Shown here in pieces: positions 31,156 through 41,500 of a stretch of 64,000 nt of DNA. Position 1 is the stretch's first letter. Every line of letters begins with the position of its first letter. Source of the DNA: Streptomyces sp. ACA25 (lineage in GTDB: Bacteria > Actinomycetota > Actinomycetes > Streptomycetales > Streptomycetaceae). The position numbers and the translations under genes were made by a program. The stretch spans positions 62,001 to 126,000 of the forward strand of contig NZ_JAQKPV010000006.1 of assembly GCF_028200735.1 (NCBI RefSeq), given 5' to 3'. The notes under the pieces are model-generated. The model did not search any database. It was not told where the DNA came from and saw only the letters and a list, made by a program, of their open reading frames with translations.

Positions 31156-32898
31156 ATGGAATTCCACGACTTCTCCCTTGTCGCCGCCGTCCTCGCCGTC
31201 TCCGCCGTGGCCGGCATGGTGGCGACCCGGCTGCGGCAGCCGCTCATCGTCGCGTTCATCGGCGTCGGGATCCTGGTCGGCCCGGCCGGGACCGGCTGGG
31301 TCGTCGCCGACAGCACCATTGAGCTGCTCGCCGGCCTGGGCATCGCGGTGCTGCTGTTCCTGGTGGGCTTGCGGCTCGACCTGCACCTGATCCGGACCAC
31401 CGGCCCGATCGCCCTGGCCACCGGACTGGGGCAGGTCGCGTTCACCTCGGGGGTCGGCTACTTCATCGCGATCGCGCTGGGCATGGAGCCGGTCACCGCC
31501 CTCTATGTCGCGGTCGCCCTCACCTTCTCCTCCACGATCATCATCGTGAAGCTGCTGTCCGACAAGCGGGAGCTCGACCAGCTGCACGGACGCATCGCGG
31601 TGGGCTTCCTCATCGTCCAGGACATCGTCGTGGTGCTCGTCATGATCGGGCTCACCGCGTTCGGGCAGCAGGCGGGCGGGGACAACCTGACCCAGGACGT
31701 GCTGCTGGTGCTGGCCAAGGGTGCCGGGCTGCTGGGCGGCATCGCACTGCTGATGCGTTACGTGCTGCCGCCGCTGCTGCACCGCATCGCGGAGTCCCAG
31801 GAACTGCTGGTGCTCTTCGGCGTGGCCTACGCCGTGTCCGTGGCGGCGGTGAGCGAGCAGATGGGCTTCAGCTCCGAGGTGGGAGCGTTCCTGGCCGGAG
31901 TCTCGCTGGCGACCACCCCCTACCGTGACGCCCTGGGCGCCCGCCTGATCAGCCTGCGCGACTTCCTGCTGCTGTTCTTCTTCCTCGACCTCGGTGCCAA
32001 GCTCGAGTTCACCGACGCGGCGCAGCAGCTCGGCGAAGCGGCGGTCTTCTCCGCCTTCGTGCTCATCGGCAACCCGTTGATCGTCATCCTGATCATGGTG
32101 TTCCTGCGCTATCCGGTGCGGATCGGGTTCCTGGCCGGCCTCACGGTCGCCCAGATCTCGGAGTTCTCGCTGATCCTCGCGGCGCTCGGGCTGAGTCTGG
32201 GCCACATCACCAACGCCACGGTCAGCCTGATCACCGTCATCGGGCTGATCACCATCGGCGGCTCCACCTACCTGATCCTGTACTCGCACCAGATTTTCGC
32301 GCGCCTGGAACCCTGGCTGTCGAAGCTGGAACGGACCGGCAGCCGCAAGAGGGATCTCAGCGAGACCGACCGCGAGGTGGACGTCATCATGTTCGGGCTC
32401 GGCCGGTTCGGCGGTCACCTCGCGGACCGGCTGGGCCAGGCCGGGTACCGGGTGCTGGCGGTGGACTTCGACCCGCACCGGGTGGAGATCAACGACCGGG
32501 AGAACGTCACCGCCGTCTTCGGCAGCGTCGAGGACGTGCACTTCCTGGAGACCCTGCCGCTGACGCAGGCGCGGTACGTCATCAGCACCGTCCCCGTTCC
32601 GGAGACCGGCAGGGCACTGCTGCACGGTCTGGAGCACCACAACTACGGGGGCAGGACCGTGCTGACCGCCCACACCCGGCGCGACGCGGACCTGCTGCGT
32701 GAGGCGGGCGCCGACATAGTGCTGGAGCCCTTCGCCGCCGCCGCCACCGCCGCGGCGGAAGCCCTGCACGACCCCGCCGTCCCGGAGGACGTCACTCCCG
32801 GGACCGGCACCCCGGAGGACGTCACACCCACAGCGGACGCCGCCGGCCCGGACGCGGACGCCGGCGGTCCGGACCGGCGGCCCGGCCCCGGGTCGTGA
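31156..32898 (+). CDS. CPA2-type cation/proton antiporter with RCK/TrkA-N domain
   Basis: A 580-residue Kef-like protein: about 12 membrane segments in residues 1-395 (FIGVGILVGPAG and EVGAFLAGVSLA are typical), then a TrkA-N domain beginning DVIMFGLGRFGGHLADRLG with a GxGxxG NAD-binding loop. The C-terminal about 40 residues are low-complexity (Pro/Asp/Gly). Such proteins exchange K+ or Na+ for protons under nucleotide control. ATG at 31156 (MEFHDFSL) is chosen since a membrane segment follows at once. Convergent with the P-type ATPase. Confidence 0.93.
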   Translation: MEFHDFSLVAAVLAVSAVAGMVATRLRQPLIVAFIGVGILVGPAGTGWVVADSTIELLAGLGIAVLLFLVGLRLDLHLIRTTGPIALATGLGQVAFTSGVGYFIAIALGMEPVTALYVAVALTFSSTIIIVKLLSDKRELDQLHGRIAVGFLIVQDIVVVLVMIGLTAFGQQAGGDNLTQDVLLVLAKGAGLLGGIALLMRYVLPPLLHRIAESQELLVLFGVAYAVSVAAVSEQMGFSSEVGAFLAGVSLATTPYRDALGARLISLRDFLLLFFFLDLGAKLEFTDAAQQLGEAAVFSAFVLIGNPLIVILIMVFLRYPVRIGFLAGLTVAQISEFSLILAALGLSLGHITNATVSLITVIGLITIGGSTYLILYSHQIFARLEPWLSKLERTGSRKRDLSETDREVDVIMFGLGRFGGHLADRLGQAGYRVLAVDFDPHRVEINDRENVTAVFGSVEDVHFLETLPLTQARYVISTVPVPETGRALLHGLEHHNYGGRTVLTAHTRRDADLLREAGADIVLEPFAAAATAAAEALHDPAVPEDVTPGTGTPEDVTPTADAAGPDADAGGPDRRPGPGS

Positions 32899-32915
32899 GA
32901 GGGCCGGGCCGCCGG
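32874..32915. terminator. Bidirectional terminator between antiporter and P-type ATPase
   Basis: A 15-bp inverted repeat (32874-32888 and 32901-32915) with a 12-nt loop spans the 18-nt gap between the convergent genes and the last codons of the antiporter. Confidence 0.65.
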
Positions 32916-32916
32916 G

Positions 32917-35673
32917 TCAGGTCATGTTGCGGCGCAGATGCTTGTCGAGGGCGATGATGACGGAGGCCGCCGCCGCGAGGGCGAGGATCCGCAGCCATGC
33001 CTCGAGCGACAGCGGCTCGGTCTGGAAGAGGGTGTTCATCACCGGGATGTAGGTGATCGCCAGCTGGGCCAGGACCTGCAGACCGACGCCGAGGAAGATC
33101 CACGGGTTGCTGAAGAACCCGGTGCGCCAGGCGGACCGGGTCAGCGAGCGGCAGCTGAACAGGTAGAACACCTGGATGGCGATGATCACGTTCATCGCGG
33201 AGGTCCGGGCCGCTTCCTCCGACACCCCGCCGTTCGTGCGCTCCCACTCGAAGAGCCAGGTGGCGGCGGCGACGATCAGGATGCCGACCAGGAAGATCCG
33301 CAGTGCCAGCCCCCAGGTGAGCAAGGGCTGGGCCGGGCTGCGCGGCGGCCGCTCCATGATGCCGCGCTCCCGCGGCTCGAAGGCCAGCATCAGTCCGAGC
33401 AGTACCGCGGTGGTCATGTTGACCCACAGAATCTGGGTCGGCAGCACGGGAAGGGCGGAACCCAGCACGATAGCGGTCAGAATGACCAGACCCTGTCCCA
33501 TGTTGGTGGGCAGGATCCACACGATGAACTTCGACAGGTTGTCGAAGACTCCACGGCCTTCCTCGACCGCGGCCTCGATGGTGGCGAAGTTGTCGTCGAG
33601 CAGGATCGCGTCGGACGCCTCCTTCGCGACCTCGGTACCGCTGTGGCCCATGGCGACCCCGATGTCGGCCTGGCGCAGCGCCGGAGCGTCGTTGACGCCG
33701 TCGCCCGTCATCGCCACCACCTGCTCGTCCGCCTGCAGCGCCTCGACCATCCGCAGCTTCTGCTCGGGGGACACCCGGGCCAGCACGGTCGCGCCCCGCA
33801 GGGTCTCCCGGTACTCGTCGGGGGGCAGCTCGGACAGTTCGGCTCCGGAGACCACCGCGTTCTCCCGGTCGGTGGGCAGCCCGAGCCGGGTGGCGATGGC
33901 CTTCGCAGTGGCGACGTGGTCGCCGGTGATCATCTTGACGTCGATCCCCGCGGTGTGACAGGCGCGGATCGACTCCTTCGCGGCCTCGCGCGGAGGATCG
34001 AACATGGCCTGGAGGCCGGTGAGGACGAAGCCCTCGTCGAGGCTGTCCTCGGAGAGGGTCTCCGCGGAGCCCGGTTCGCGCCGGAGCCCGGTGGCCAGCA
34101 CTCGCAAGCCCTTGGCGGCCAACTCGTGCAGGGCCTCCTCCACCGCTTCGCGGTCCAGCGGACGCAGTGTGCCGTCCGCGGCCATCTCCCTGTCGCAGGC
34201 GGGCAGCAGCCCTTCGACCGCCCCCTTGACCAGAGTGACGGTGCGGTCGGCTGCCTGCTCTCCGTGCGGTACCCGGTCACGGTGCAGGGTGGCCATCCGG
34301 CGCCGCTTGGAACTGAACGGCACGGTGTCGACGCGCGGCAGGTGCCTGTTCATGTACCGGGGGGTGAGACCCGCCTTGTGCGCGGAGGCCAGCAGGGCGC
34401 CCTCGGTGGGGTCGCCCACCAGGTGCCAGGACTCCTCGTGCTCCGTCAGCCGGGCGTCGTTGCAGGCGGCTCCGATGAGCAGGGTCCAGTGCAGTGCCTC
34501 GCCGCCCTCCCAGCCGGAATCCGAGCCGTGCCGTCCCAGCGGCCGTCCGTCCAGGTCCTGCAGTTCGCCGTGCGGCGCGTAGCCGGTGCCGGTGGCCCGG
34601 AAGCTGCCGTCCGGGGTCCAGACCGTGTGCACGGTCATCTCGTTCTGGGTGAGGGTCCCGGTCTTGTCGGAGCAGATGACGGTGGTGCTGCCCAGCGTCT
34701 CCACACACGGCAGACGCCGGATCACCGCATGCCGGCGGGCCATCCGGGACACGCCGATGGCCAGGGTGATGGTGACGACGGCGGGAAGCCCTTCCGGGAT
34801 GGCCGCCACGGCCAGAGCGACGGCGGCGGTGAAGGTGAGCGCGGCGTCGTCACCGCGAGCCAGACCCACCACGAACGCGAAGGCGGCCAGCGCGAGGATG
34901 GCGAATGTCAGGACCTTGCTGAACGCGGAGAGCTTGCGGGTGAGGGGGGTGGCGAGCATCTGGGCACTGCCGACGAGCCGGTGGATCTCGCCCAGCTCGG
35001 TCCCGCTGCCGGTCGCCACCACGACGCCGGTACCGTTCCCGCTGGTCACCAGGGCGCCGGAGTAGGCCATGTTGCGCCGGTCGGCGACGACGGTCTCCGC
35101 GGGCAGCGCCACGTTCTCCTTGGACACCGGGTCGGACTCACCCGTGAGCGCCGACTCGTCCACCCGCAGCTCGGCCAGTCGCAGGAGCCGCACATCGGCC
35201 GGTACCTTGTCGCCGGACTGGATCAGCACCACATCGCCCGGCACGAGCGTCTCGGAGTCGACCTCGCGGGCTGCGCCGTCGCGCACCACCCGGGCCTGCG
35301 TCCGCACCATCGCGCGCAGGGCGTCCAGCGCGGACTCGGCCTTCGACTCCTGGACGTACCCGATCGCTGCGTTGGCCAGTACTACACCGAGGATGACCGC
35401 GGAGTCCACGGTCTCCCCGATGGCCAGCGCCACCGCGGCGGCGACCAGCAGGACATAGATCAACGGATTGTGAAACTGCAGCAGCAGCCGCTTCAGCGGT
35501 CCGGTGGTCCCGGCCTGCGGGAGAACGTTGGGGCCGTACTGCTCCAGCCGCTGTTCCGCCTCGGCCGAACTCAGGCCCTGGTGCACATCCGTTCCGAGCT
35601 GCCGCACCGCTGCTTCGGCGCTCAGCTCGTGCGCTGCTCGCTGCTCCTCCCGAAGTGCCTTCTGGTCCGTCAT
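32917..35673 (-). CDS. Cation-transporting P-type ATPase (P2/SERCA-like)
   Basis: A 918-residue pump. Order: cation ATPase N-terminal domain (about 10-75), TM1-2, actuator domain with [10 protein letters not shown]3-4 with [14 protein letters not shown] (the PEGL motif of P2 pumps), phosphorylation site Asp336 in [11 protein letters not shown], nucleotide domain, hinge [18 protein letters not shown], and six C-terminal membrane segments. Closest in type to Ca2+ or Na+/K+ pumps of bacteria; ion not determinable. The ATG at 35673 overlaps the stop of a small upstream frame. Confidence 0.95.
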   Translation of the reverse strand: MTDQKALREEQRAAHELSAEAAVRQLGTDVHQGLSSAEAEQRLEQYGPNVLPQAGTTGPLKRLLLQFHNPLIYVLLVAAAVALAIGETVDSAVILGVVLANAAIGYVQESKAESALDALRAMVRTQARVVRDGAAREVDSETLVPGDVVLIQSGDKVPADVRLLRLAELRVDESALTGESDPVSKENVALPAETVVADRRNMAYSGALVTSGNGTGVVVATGSGTELGEIHRLVGSAQMLATPLTRKLSAFSKVLTFAILALAAFAFVVGLARGDDAALTFTAAVALAVAAIPEGLPAVVTITLAIGVSRMARRHAVIRRLPCVETLGSTTVICSDKTGTLTQNEMTVHTVWTPDGSFRATGTGYAPHGELQDLDGRPLGRHGSDSGWEGGEALHWTLLIGAACNDARLTEHEESWHLVGDPTEGALLASAHKAGLTPRYMNRHLPRVDTVPFSSKRRRMATLHRDRVPHGEQAADRTVTLVKGAVEGLLPACDREMAADGTLRPLDREAVEEALHELAAKGLRVLATGLRREPGSAETLSEDSLDEGFVLTGLQAMFDPPREAAKESIRACHTAGIDVKMITGDHVATAKAIATRLGLPTDRENAVVSGAELSELPPDEYRETLRGATVLARVSPEQKLRMVEALQADEQVVAMTGDGVNDAPALRQADIGVAMGHSGTEVAKEASDAILLDDNFATIEAAVEEGRGVFDNLSKFIVWILPTNMGQGLVILTAIVLGSALPVLPTQILWVNMTTAVLLGLMLAFEPRERGIMERPPRSPAQPLLTWGLALRIFLVGILIVAAATWLFEWERTNGGVSEEAARTSAMNVIIAIQVFYLFSCRSLTRSAWRTGFFSNPWIFLGVGLQVLAQLAITYIPVMNTLFQTEPLSLEAWLRILALAAAASVIIALDKHLRRNMT

Positions 35674-35864
35674 GACCCGCCCGTTCCGGCCGGGGCGAAC
35701 AGGGCCGGAACGCGGGAGCGCATCACCGGGAGGACCCCGGTGCCTTCCCGGTGCGCCGGGTCCGGCAGGGTCCGGGCCGGGGGGCCGGCGAGCACGTCGA
35801 CGGACGGATCGGGGTATCCGCACTCCTCGGTGTGCCGCACCAGCGGATCGTGTGCCTTACCCAC
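35670..35864 (-). CDS. Small hypothetical protein coupled to the P-type ATPase
   Basis: A 64-codon frame beginning with GTG 35864 (VGKAHDPLVRHTEEC), 5 nt after a strong GGGAGGG site, and ending with a TGA that overlaps the ATPase ATG (ATGA). The spacing and overlap are as in real operons here. The peptide is Pro/Arg rich without membrane segment or motif; it could be a real small protein or a leader that sets ATPase translation. Confidence 0.4.
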   Translation of the reverse strand: MGKAHDPLVRHTEECGYPDPSVDVLAGPPARTLPDPAHREGTGVLPVMRSRVPALFAPAGTGGS

Positions 35865-36310
35865 ATCGCCCTCCCGGGGATTCGTGCTGTCAGCCGTGTC
35901 GTGGTCCGCCGTACAGGACGGGATCAGCCGGCCGGTTCGGTGGCCCGGCAGTCTCCCGGTCATCCTGACCGGGTGCCGGGGAGCGGGGGAGCAGTCGACG
36001 CTGACTGCGACGGCCAGGCCCTTGCGCGGCTCTCCTTCGCGCGGGGGCTGCGGTATTCGGGCGGCGCGGCCGGCCCGTGCTCCGAGCACCGGGGCGGCAA
36101 GAGGCCCCGGCGTCCGACCCCGGTTCCGCCACAGCGGGAGCCGGTGTCCGCGCCGGAGCGTGTGAGTGGCCGTTCGCCCGTCCCGACAGCACCCGGACCC
36201 CTGGCAGAACCAGGGTCAGCTGCCGGCCGTTCATGGTCATCAGTCTACTCACAGCGGAGAAATGCGGCCGAAGGGATCTCGATGACCGACCGCGGGTGAT
36301 CGGACTCCGG
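35865..36310. other. Intergenic region, no gene recognised
   Basis: 446 nt between the small frame and the SDR gene, both on the minus strand. Frames here are short or Arg/Pro rich without a ribosome site; I see no RNA gene or repeat. It probably holds the promoter of the ATPase transcript and the end of the SDR transcript. Confidence 0.5.
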
Positions 36311-37237
36311 TCAGTATCGAAGACCTTCGTAACGGACTCCGGTCAGCCGTTCGGACGCCTCCCACAACCGTTCCGACACCGCGTCGTTGGTGGTCCAGGG
36401 GGCCCGCCAAGGTCTGCCCGGGCCGCCGCGCAGCCGTCGGCCGGTCAGCACCGACGGGCCGTGGAACGAGTCGGGACGCACCTCCGGGGCGGTCGCGGCG
36501 TACAGCGTCGGGGCGGCGCCGGTCTCGGCGGAGGAGGCGACCAGCCGGTTCAGCAGCCGCGCCCCGCGTTCCTGGGCCGAACTGTCCGCGAGCCGGGGCC
36601 CTTTTGTCTGCAGCTCGGTGCTCGCCCACCCGGGGTGGGCGGCGGTGGCCAGCAGGTCCAGGCCCGCGGAGCGGCGGGCGAGCTCGTGGGTGAAGAGCAG
36701 ATTGGCGGTCTTGGAGCGGGCGTAAGCCGTCCAGCGCCGGTAGGAGCGCTGGGAGTTGAGATCGGTGAGGTCGATGTTCGACTTCAGGTGCATCAGGCTG
36801 GAGACGGTCACCACCCGGGCACCGGGGGTGGCCAGCAGCCGCTCCGCCAGCAGCCCGGTGAGCGCGAAGTGACCCAGGTGGTTGACCCCGAACTGCATCT
36901 CGAAGCCGTCCGTGGTGCGGGCCAGGGGCACCGCCATCAGCCCGGCGTTGTTGATCAGCAGATCCAGCCGGGCACTGCCCCAGCCGTCGGCGAACTCCCG
37001 TACGGAGGCCAGGTCGGCCAGATCCAGCCGCCGCAGCTCGGCGTCCGCCTCCGGTACCTCGCCCAGCAGCCGGTCCAGGGCCGCCCGGCCCCGTGTCTCG
37101 CTCCGGCAGGCCAGCACCACCGTCGCTCCGAACCGGGCGAGCTCCCGGGCGGTCACATAGCCGAGGCCGCTGTTGGCACCGGTGACCACGGCGGTGCGGC
37201 CCTTCAGGTCGGGAAGGTCGCGTACGGTCCAGCCCAT
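36311..37237 (-). CDS. Short-chain dehydrogenase/reductase
   Basis: A 308-residue SDR of the retinol-dehydrogenase/WWOX-like type. Cofactor motif TGANSGLG at residues about 19-26, DLADLASV, NNAG in LLINNAGLM, the catalytic Ser in VTVSSLMH and the YARSK pair (YxxxK). ATG at 37237 (MGWTVRDLP) fits the family start. It precedes no obvious operon partner; substrate unknown. Confidence 0.92.
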   Translation of the reverse strand: MGWTVRDLPDLKGRTAVVTGANSGLGYVTARELARFGATVVLACRSETRGRAALDRLLGEVPEADAELRRLDLADLASVREFADGWGSARLDLLINNAGLMAVPLARTTDGFEMQFGVNHLGHFALTGLLAERLLATPGARVVTVSSLMHLKSNIDLTDLNSQRSYRRWTAYARSKTANLLFTHELARRSAGLDLLATAAHPGWASTELQTKGPRLADSSAQERGARLLNRLVASSAETGAAPTLYAATAPEVRPDSFHGPSVLTGRRLRGGPGRPWRAPWTTNDAVSERLWEASERLTGVRYEGLRY

Positions 37238-37359
37238 GCGTGCCCGTCCTCTCGCTCAGGGCCTCGCCGGAACGGCCGGCGGGCCGGACAGTCCAGCGTA
37301 GAAGACCGGCTCCCTCCCGCGCCTCCGCCGCGCCCCCGCCGGGCGCCCCGCACGGCCGA

Positions 37360-37399
37360 GGCCCCGTGTCCCACCGCGCACACGGCAGGACACGGGGCC
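37360..37399 (-). terminator. Terminator after bxlA
   Basis: A 12-bp inverted repeat (37360-37371 and 37388-37399) with a 16-nt loop lies about 20 nt past the bxlA stop on the minus strand. Confidence 0.6.
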
Positions 37400-37419
37400 C
37401 TCGGGGACTGGGCGGTGCG

Positions 37420-39738
37420 CTACCGCACCGGCTCGACCCGCACCGGACACACCATCCGGCGGTCGTGGCCGGCCGGCCGCTCCGAACCGGTCAGCACCAG
37501 CGGCACGGTGTGCCGCATGTCCTCACTCGACGCGCCGAAGCGGAGCTCCAGCGCCCCGGGTTCGACGATCCGCTCGCCGGCCCGCAACGTGTACGAGGCC
37601 AGATCGGCGTGCACGTCGAAGGACACCCGGGCCGACTCGCCGGGCTCCAGCGCCACGCGCGCGTAGCCGATGAGCCGGTTCACCGGCCGGACGATCCGGG
37701 CGACCGGGTCGTGCAGGTACAGCTGCACGATCTCGGTGCCGGCCCGGTCCCCGGTGTTGCGGACGGTGACCGAGGCAGTGGTCTCCCCGTCGGTCGGCAC
37801 CGTGGTCGTGCCCGCCTCGGCGTCGTCCCACCGGAAGGTGGTGTAGGACAGCCCGTGGCCGAAGGGGAACATCGGGGCCGGGTCCAGGGAGCTGGCGTCG
37901 TTGTGCCGGCCGAGCGGCGGAGCGAGGTAGCTCCACGGCTGGCCGCCGGGGTGCCGGGGCACGCCCACCGGCAGCCGGCCGGAAGGGTTCACCCGGCCGG
38001 AGAGCACGCCGGCCACCGCGGGCCCGCCCTCCTGGCCCGGGAAGAAGGCCTGCACCACGGCAGCGAGCTTGCCGTCCCACCGGCCGAGCGCGTACGGACG
38101 TCCGCTGAGCAGTACCAGCACCACCGGGTCACCGGTGGCCACCAGCTCGTCGACCAGTGCTTCCTGGCCGTCGGGCAGGGTCAGGTCCGCGGCGTCGCAG
38201 CCCTCGCCGGAGGTCCCGCGTCCGAAGAGGCCGGAGCGGTCACCCACCACGGCGATCCGGACGGTGGGCCGCTCCTCCGCCGCCTCCGCGGCGATGTACT
38301 GCGGGCTGTAGGAGATCCGGGCGCCGGGGAGTTCGGCGCGCAGCGACTCCAGCAGCGTGGGCACCTCCACACCCATCGGCATGTCGGGGTACTCGACTCC
38401 GACGTGCCGGGGGAAGGTGTAGCAGCCCAGCATGCCGGCCGCGTCGTCGGCGAGCGGGCCGGTGACGGCGATCCGGGCGTCGGAGGCCAGCGGCAGGCAG
38501 CCGTCGGCAGCCAGCAGTACCACGGACTCCTCGGCCAGCGTCCGGGCGGCGGACCGCAGCTCCGGCGGGTTGAGGTCGATCGGCTCCCCGGCAACCAGGG
38601 CGGGAGGCTCGGCGGACCAGTCCGCGTCGAGCAGACCCAGCTCGCATTTCTGGGTCAGGACCCGCAGGGCGGCGCGGTCGACGAGGTCCTCCGGTACGTC
38701 ACCGGCCAGGACGGCCTTCAGCAGCGGTTCGCCGTAGCACCGCACTCCTGGCAGCTCGACGTCCACGCCAGCGGCCAGGGCCTGGGCTCCGGCGCTCGCG
38801 GGTGAGTCTGCGGTCCGCTGGGCGAGCTCCAGGAAGGTGATTCCGAAGTAGTCGGCGACCACGGTGCCGGTGAAGCCCCACTCGCCCCGGAGCAGCTCGG
38901 TGAGGAGTGCCGGGTCGGCGTGCGCGGGGACGCCGTCGACATCGTTGTAGGCGGCCATGACGGAGCGGGCTCCGCCGTCGCGGACCGCCAGCTCGAAGGG
39001 CGGCAGGATGACGTCCGCCAGCTCGCGCGCACCCAGCGAGGCCGGGGCGTGGTTGCGGGCGCCGCGGGAGGCGGAGTAACCGGTGAAGTGCTTCAGGGTG
39101 GCGACGATGCCGGTCGCCTCCAGCCCGCGGACGTAACCGGTGGCAATGGTGGACACCAGGTACGGGTCCTCACCGATGCTCTCCTCGGTGCGCCCCCATC
39201 GGGGGTCGCGGGTGACGTCCAGGACCGGGGCGAGTCCCTGGTGGATGCCGACCGAGCGCAGTGTGCCGCCGATGAGGGAGGCGGTGCGCTCGACGAGCTC
39301 GGGGTCGAAGGTCGCACCCCAGGCCAGCGGGGTGGGCAGCACCGTGGCCTGCCAGGCGGTGAACCCGGTGAGGCACTCCTCATGGGCGAGGGCGGGGATG
39401 CCGAAGGGGTTGCCGGCGATGATCCGCCGCTGGGCGGCGGCCAGGTTGCGCGCGCCGTCCGAGGGTTCGACGGGGATGGTGCCGAAGGGGCGGGTGAGCT
39501 GGCCGAGGCCGTGCGGTGGCAGCTCGGCCGTCTCCAGCGGTCCGGTCCGGCCCGGCTCGGTCAGCTCGGTCAGCTCGCTGATCTCGTGCTGCAGGGGGGC
39601 GACGTCCTCGTTGCCCGCGGACGAACCCGGCCAGATGCTGGAGAGCTGGGCGAGCTTCTCCTCCAGCGTCATGCGAGTGAGCAGGTCCGCAGCGCGGGAC
39701 TCGGCCGTACGGGCGGGGTCCTGCCATGGATGTTGCAT
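37420..39738 (-). CDS. bxlA: GH3 beta-xylosidase/beta-glucosidase (BxlA-like)
   Basis: A 772-residue cytoplasmic GH3 enzyme. The barrel has RWGRTEESIGEDPYL, the substrate motif LKHFTGYSASRGARNHAP and the nucleophile Asp296 in VVADYFGI; then the alpha/beta sandwich (about 390-600) and a C-terminal FnIII-like domain (about 640-770). ATG at 39738 (MQHPWQDPA) with AAGGAG upstream; a longer start at 39768 reads into the permease end. Size and N-terminus agree with Streptomyces BxlA, which splits imported xylobiose. It is the last gene of the transporter operon. Confidence 0.85.
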   Translation of the reverse strand: MQHPWQDPARTAESRAADLLTRMTLEEKLAQLSSIWPGSSAGNEDVAPLQHEISELTELTEPGRTGPLETAELPPHGLGQLTRPFGTIPVEPSDGARNLAAAQRRIIAGNPFGIPALAHEECLTGFTAWQATVLPTPLAWGATFDPELVERTASLIGGTLRSVGIHQGLAPVLDVTRDPRWGRTEESIGEDPYLVSTIATGYVRGLEATGIVATLKHFTGYSASRGARNHAPASLGARELADVILPPFELAVRDGGARSVMAAYNDVDGVPAHADPALLTELLRGEWGFTGTVVADYFGITFLELAQRTADSPASAGAQALAAGVDVELPGVRCYGEPLLKAVLAGDVPEDLVDRAALRVLTQKCELGLLDADWSAEPPALVAGEPIDLNPPELRSAARTLAEESVVLLAADGCLPLASDARIAVTGPLADDAAGMLGCYTFPRHVGVEYPDMPMGVEVPTLLESLRAELPGARISYSPQYIAAEAAEERPTVRIAVVGDRSGLFGRGTSGEGCDAADLTLPDGQEALVDELVATGDPVVLVLLSGRPYALGRWDGKLAAVVQAFFPGQEGGPAVAGVLSGRVNPSGRLPVGVPRHPGGQPWSYLAPPLGRHNDASSLDPAPMFPFGHGLSYTTFRWDDAEAGTTTVPTDGETTASVTVRNTGDRAGTEIVQLYLHDPVARIVRPVNRLIGYARVALEPGESARVSFDVHADLASYTLRAGERIVEPGALELRFGASSEDMRHTVPLVLTGSERPAGHDRRMVCPVRVEPVR

Positions 39739-39764
39739 GAGACTCCTTGTCTGAGGCGGCCGTG

Positions 39765-40598
39765 TCACTTGCCGCCGACGCCCATCAGGCCGTTGATCAG
39801 CTGGCGGCGGGCGAACAGGTAGGCGATGAAGATCGGCACGATCGACAGCACCACGGCGGCGAGCAGGGCGGGGATGTCCACCCGGAATTCCCCGACGTAG
39901 TCGTACAGGCCAAGGGTGAGGACCCGTGTGTCGGCGGACTGGGTGAGAATCAGGGGGAAGAGGAACCCGTTCCAGGCGTTGAGTGCGGAGAACACCCCGA
40001 CCGTGGAGATCCCGGCCCGGGAGAGCGGGACCACCAGCTGGAGCAGCGTCCTGGTCTGGGAGGCCCCGTCCAGGGACATCGACTCGTAGAGCTCCTCGTC
40101 GATGTCGCGCATGGAGCCGACCAGGATCAGCACACTGACCGGCAGCGAGAACGCTGCCGTGGGCAGGATGATCGCGAGCAGGGTGTCGTACAGGTCCAGC
40201 TCGATGATGATCATGTAGATCGGGATGATCACCGCCTGGGCCGGGATGGCCAGACCGAGCAGGAACACCTGGAAGAGCTGCCGGGAGAACCGGCTGCGGT
40301 TGCGGACGATGGCGTAGCTGACGGTCACCGCCAGCAGGATCACCAGGGCCGCGACGGCGACGGTGACCAGCACCGTGTTGAACAGGTAGGTGGGGAACCC
40401 GCTGTCCAGCACGCGCCGGTAGCTGTCGAAGGTGATTTCGGTGGGGAGCGACAGCGGCCCGTCCCGCAGGTAGGCCTCACGGCTCTGCAGGGTCGAACTG
40501 ACCAGCACGTACAGCGGCAGGCCGACGATCACCAGCCAGATCGTCACGGCGACGCCGGCGGGAATGTTCGGCCGCGACGCTCTCGACTGCGGCTTCAC
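39765..40598 (-). CDS. bxlG: Sugar ABC transporter permease (BxlG-like)
   Basis: A 277-residue MalG-type permease with six membrane segments; the EAA-like loop LYESMSLDGASQTRTLLQLVVPL contacts the ATPase. The GTG at 40598 overlaps the previous permease stop (GTGA). No ATPase gene is in the cluster, so the shared MsiK ATPase typical of Streptomyces probably drives it. Confidence 0.9.
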   Translation of the reverse strand: MKPQSRASRPNIPAGVAVTIWLVIVGLPLYVLVSSTLQSREAYLRDGPLSLPTEITFDSYRRVLDSGFPTYLFNTVLVTVAVAALVILLAVTVSYAIVRNRSRFSRQLFQVFLLGLAIPAQAVIIPIYMIIIELDLYDTLLAIILPTAAFSLPVSVLILVGSMRDIDEELYESMSLDGASQTRTLLQLVVPLSRAGISTVGVFSALNAWNGFLFPLILTQSADTRVLTLGLYDYVGEFRVDIPALLAAVVLSIVPIFIAYLFARRQLINGLMGVGGK

Positions 40599-41500
40599 AT
40601 GCCCTCCCGGGTGCTGCGCATCTTGGTGAAGCCGGTGAGCCGCACCATCAGCAGGGAAACGGTGGTGGCGACGATGACCAGGGTGGCGGCGACGGCGCTC
40701 GCGTAGCCGAGGTCGAATGCCTGGAAACCGGTTTCGTACATGTAGTAGGGCACGATCGTCGTGGCGTGGCCGGGGCCGCCGCCGGTGAGGATGAGGACGG
40801 TGTCGAAGAAGGTCAGCGCCCCGACGACCATCAGCACGGACGACGTGATGATCGTGTTGCGCAACTGCGGCAGGGTGACGGCGAAGAACTGCCGGACCGT
40901 TCCGGCCCCGTCGATCGAGGCGGCGTCGTAGAGCGAGGCCGGGACCTGCCGGGCGCCGCCCTGGTAGAGCAGTGTGTGGAACGGGATGAACTGCCAGGCC
41001 GCAACGAACACGATGGCGATGAACGCGCCCCGCGGGGAGCCGAGCACATCGGCGTTGTCCAGGTTGAACCAGTTGGCCACGTCGGCCGCGACCCCGAGGT
41101 TCGGGTTGAGCAGGGTGCGCCAGATCAGTGCCAGCGCCACGGAGGACGCGAGGAGCGGCAGGAAGAAGATCGCGGACAGCACGGCCCGGTTCCGCTGGCG
41201 GCCCGCGGACCACACCCCGAGCAGCAGGGCTATCGGGGTCTGGACGAGCCAGGTCAGACCGGTCAGCAGCACGCTGAGCCAGATCGCCTGCCGCATGGTC
41301 GGGTCGTTCCACAGCCGGGACCAGTTCTCCGTGCCGGTCCAGACCGGGCTGCCCAGCCCGTTCCAGTCGGTGAAGGACAGGTACGCGACCAGCAGCATCG
41401 GGAAGCCGGCGAAGAAGACGAAGAAGAGGACGCCGGGAATCGCCCAGGCGAGGCCTGGGCGACCGGCGCGCGGTGGCGCAGTGGTGGACGGAACGGACAC
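40595..41500 (-). CDS. bxlF: Sugar ABC transporter permease (BxlF-like)
   Basis: A 301-residue MalF-type permease with six membrane segments; the conserved loop is LYDAASIDGAGTVRQFFAVTLPQL. GTG start at 41500 directly follows the TAA of the binding protein. It forms the membrane channel with the MalG-type partner. Confidence 0.9.
   Translation of the reverse strand: MSVPSTTAPPRAGRPGLAWAIPGVLFFVFFAGFPMLLVAYLSFTDWNGLGSPVWTGTENWSRLWNDPTMRQAIWLSVLLTGLTWLVQTPIALLLGVWSAGRQRNRAVLSAIFFLPLLASSVALALIWRTLLNPNLGVAADVANWFNLDNADVLGSPRGAFIAIVFVAAWQFIPFHTLLYQGGARQVPASLYDAASIDGAGTVRQFFAVTLPQLRNTIITSSVLMVVGALTFFDTVLILTGGGPGHATTIVPYYMYETGFQAFDLGYASAVAATLVIVATTVSLLMVRLTGFTKMRSTREGM

Noticed and set aside
32938..36165. 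1075-codon plus-strand frame opposite the P-type ATPase
   Set aside because: Low-complexity shadow of the pump gene, with no motif, and it continues through intergenic DNA.
35890..36252. 120-codon minus-strand frame upstream of the ATPase small frame
   Set aside because: Arg/Pro-rich, no recognisable motif and no ribosome site; not supported as a gene.
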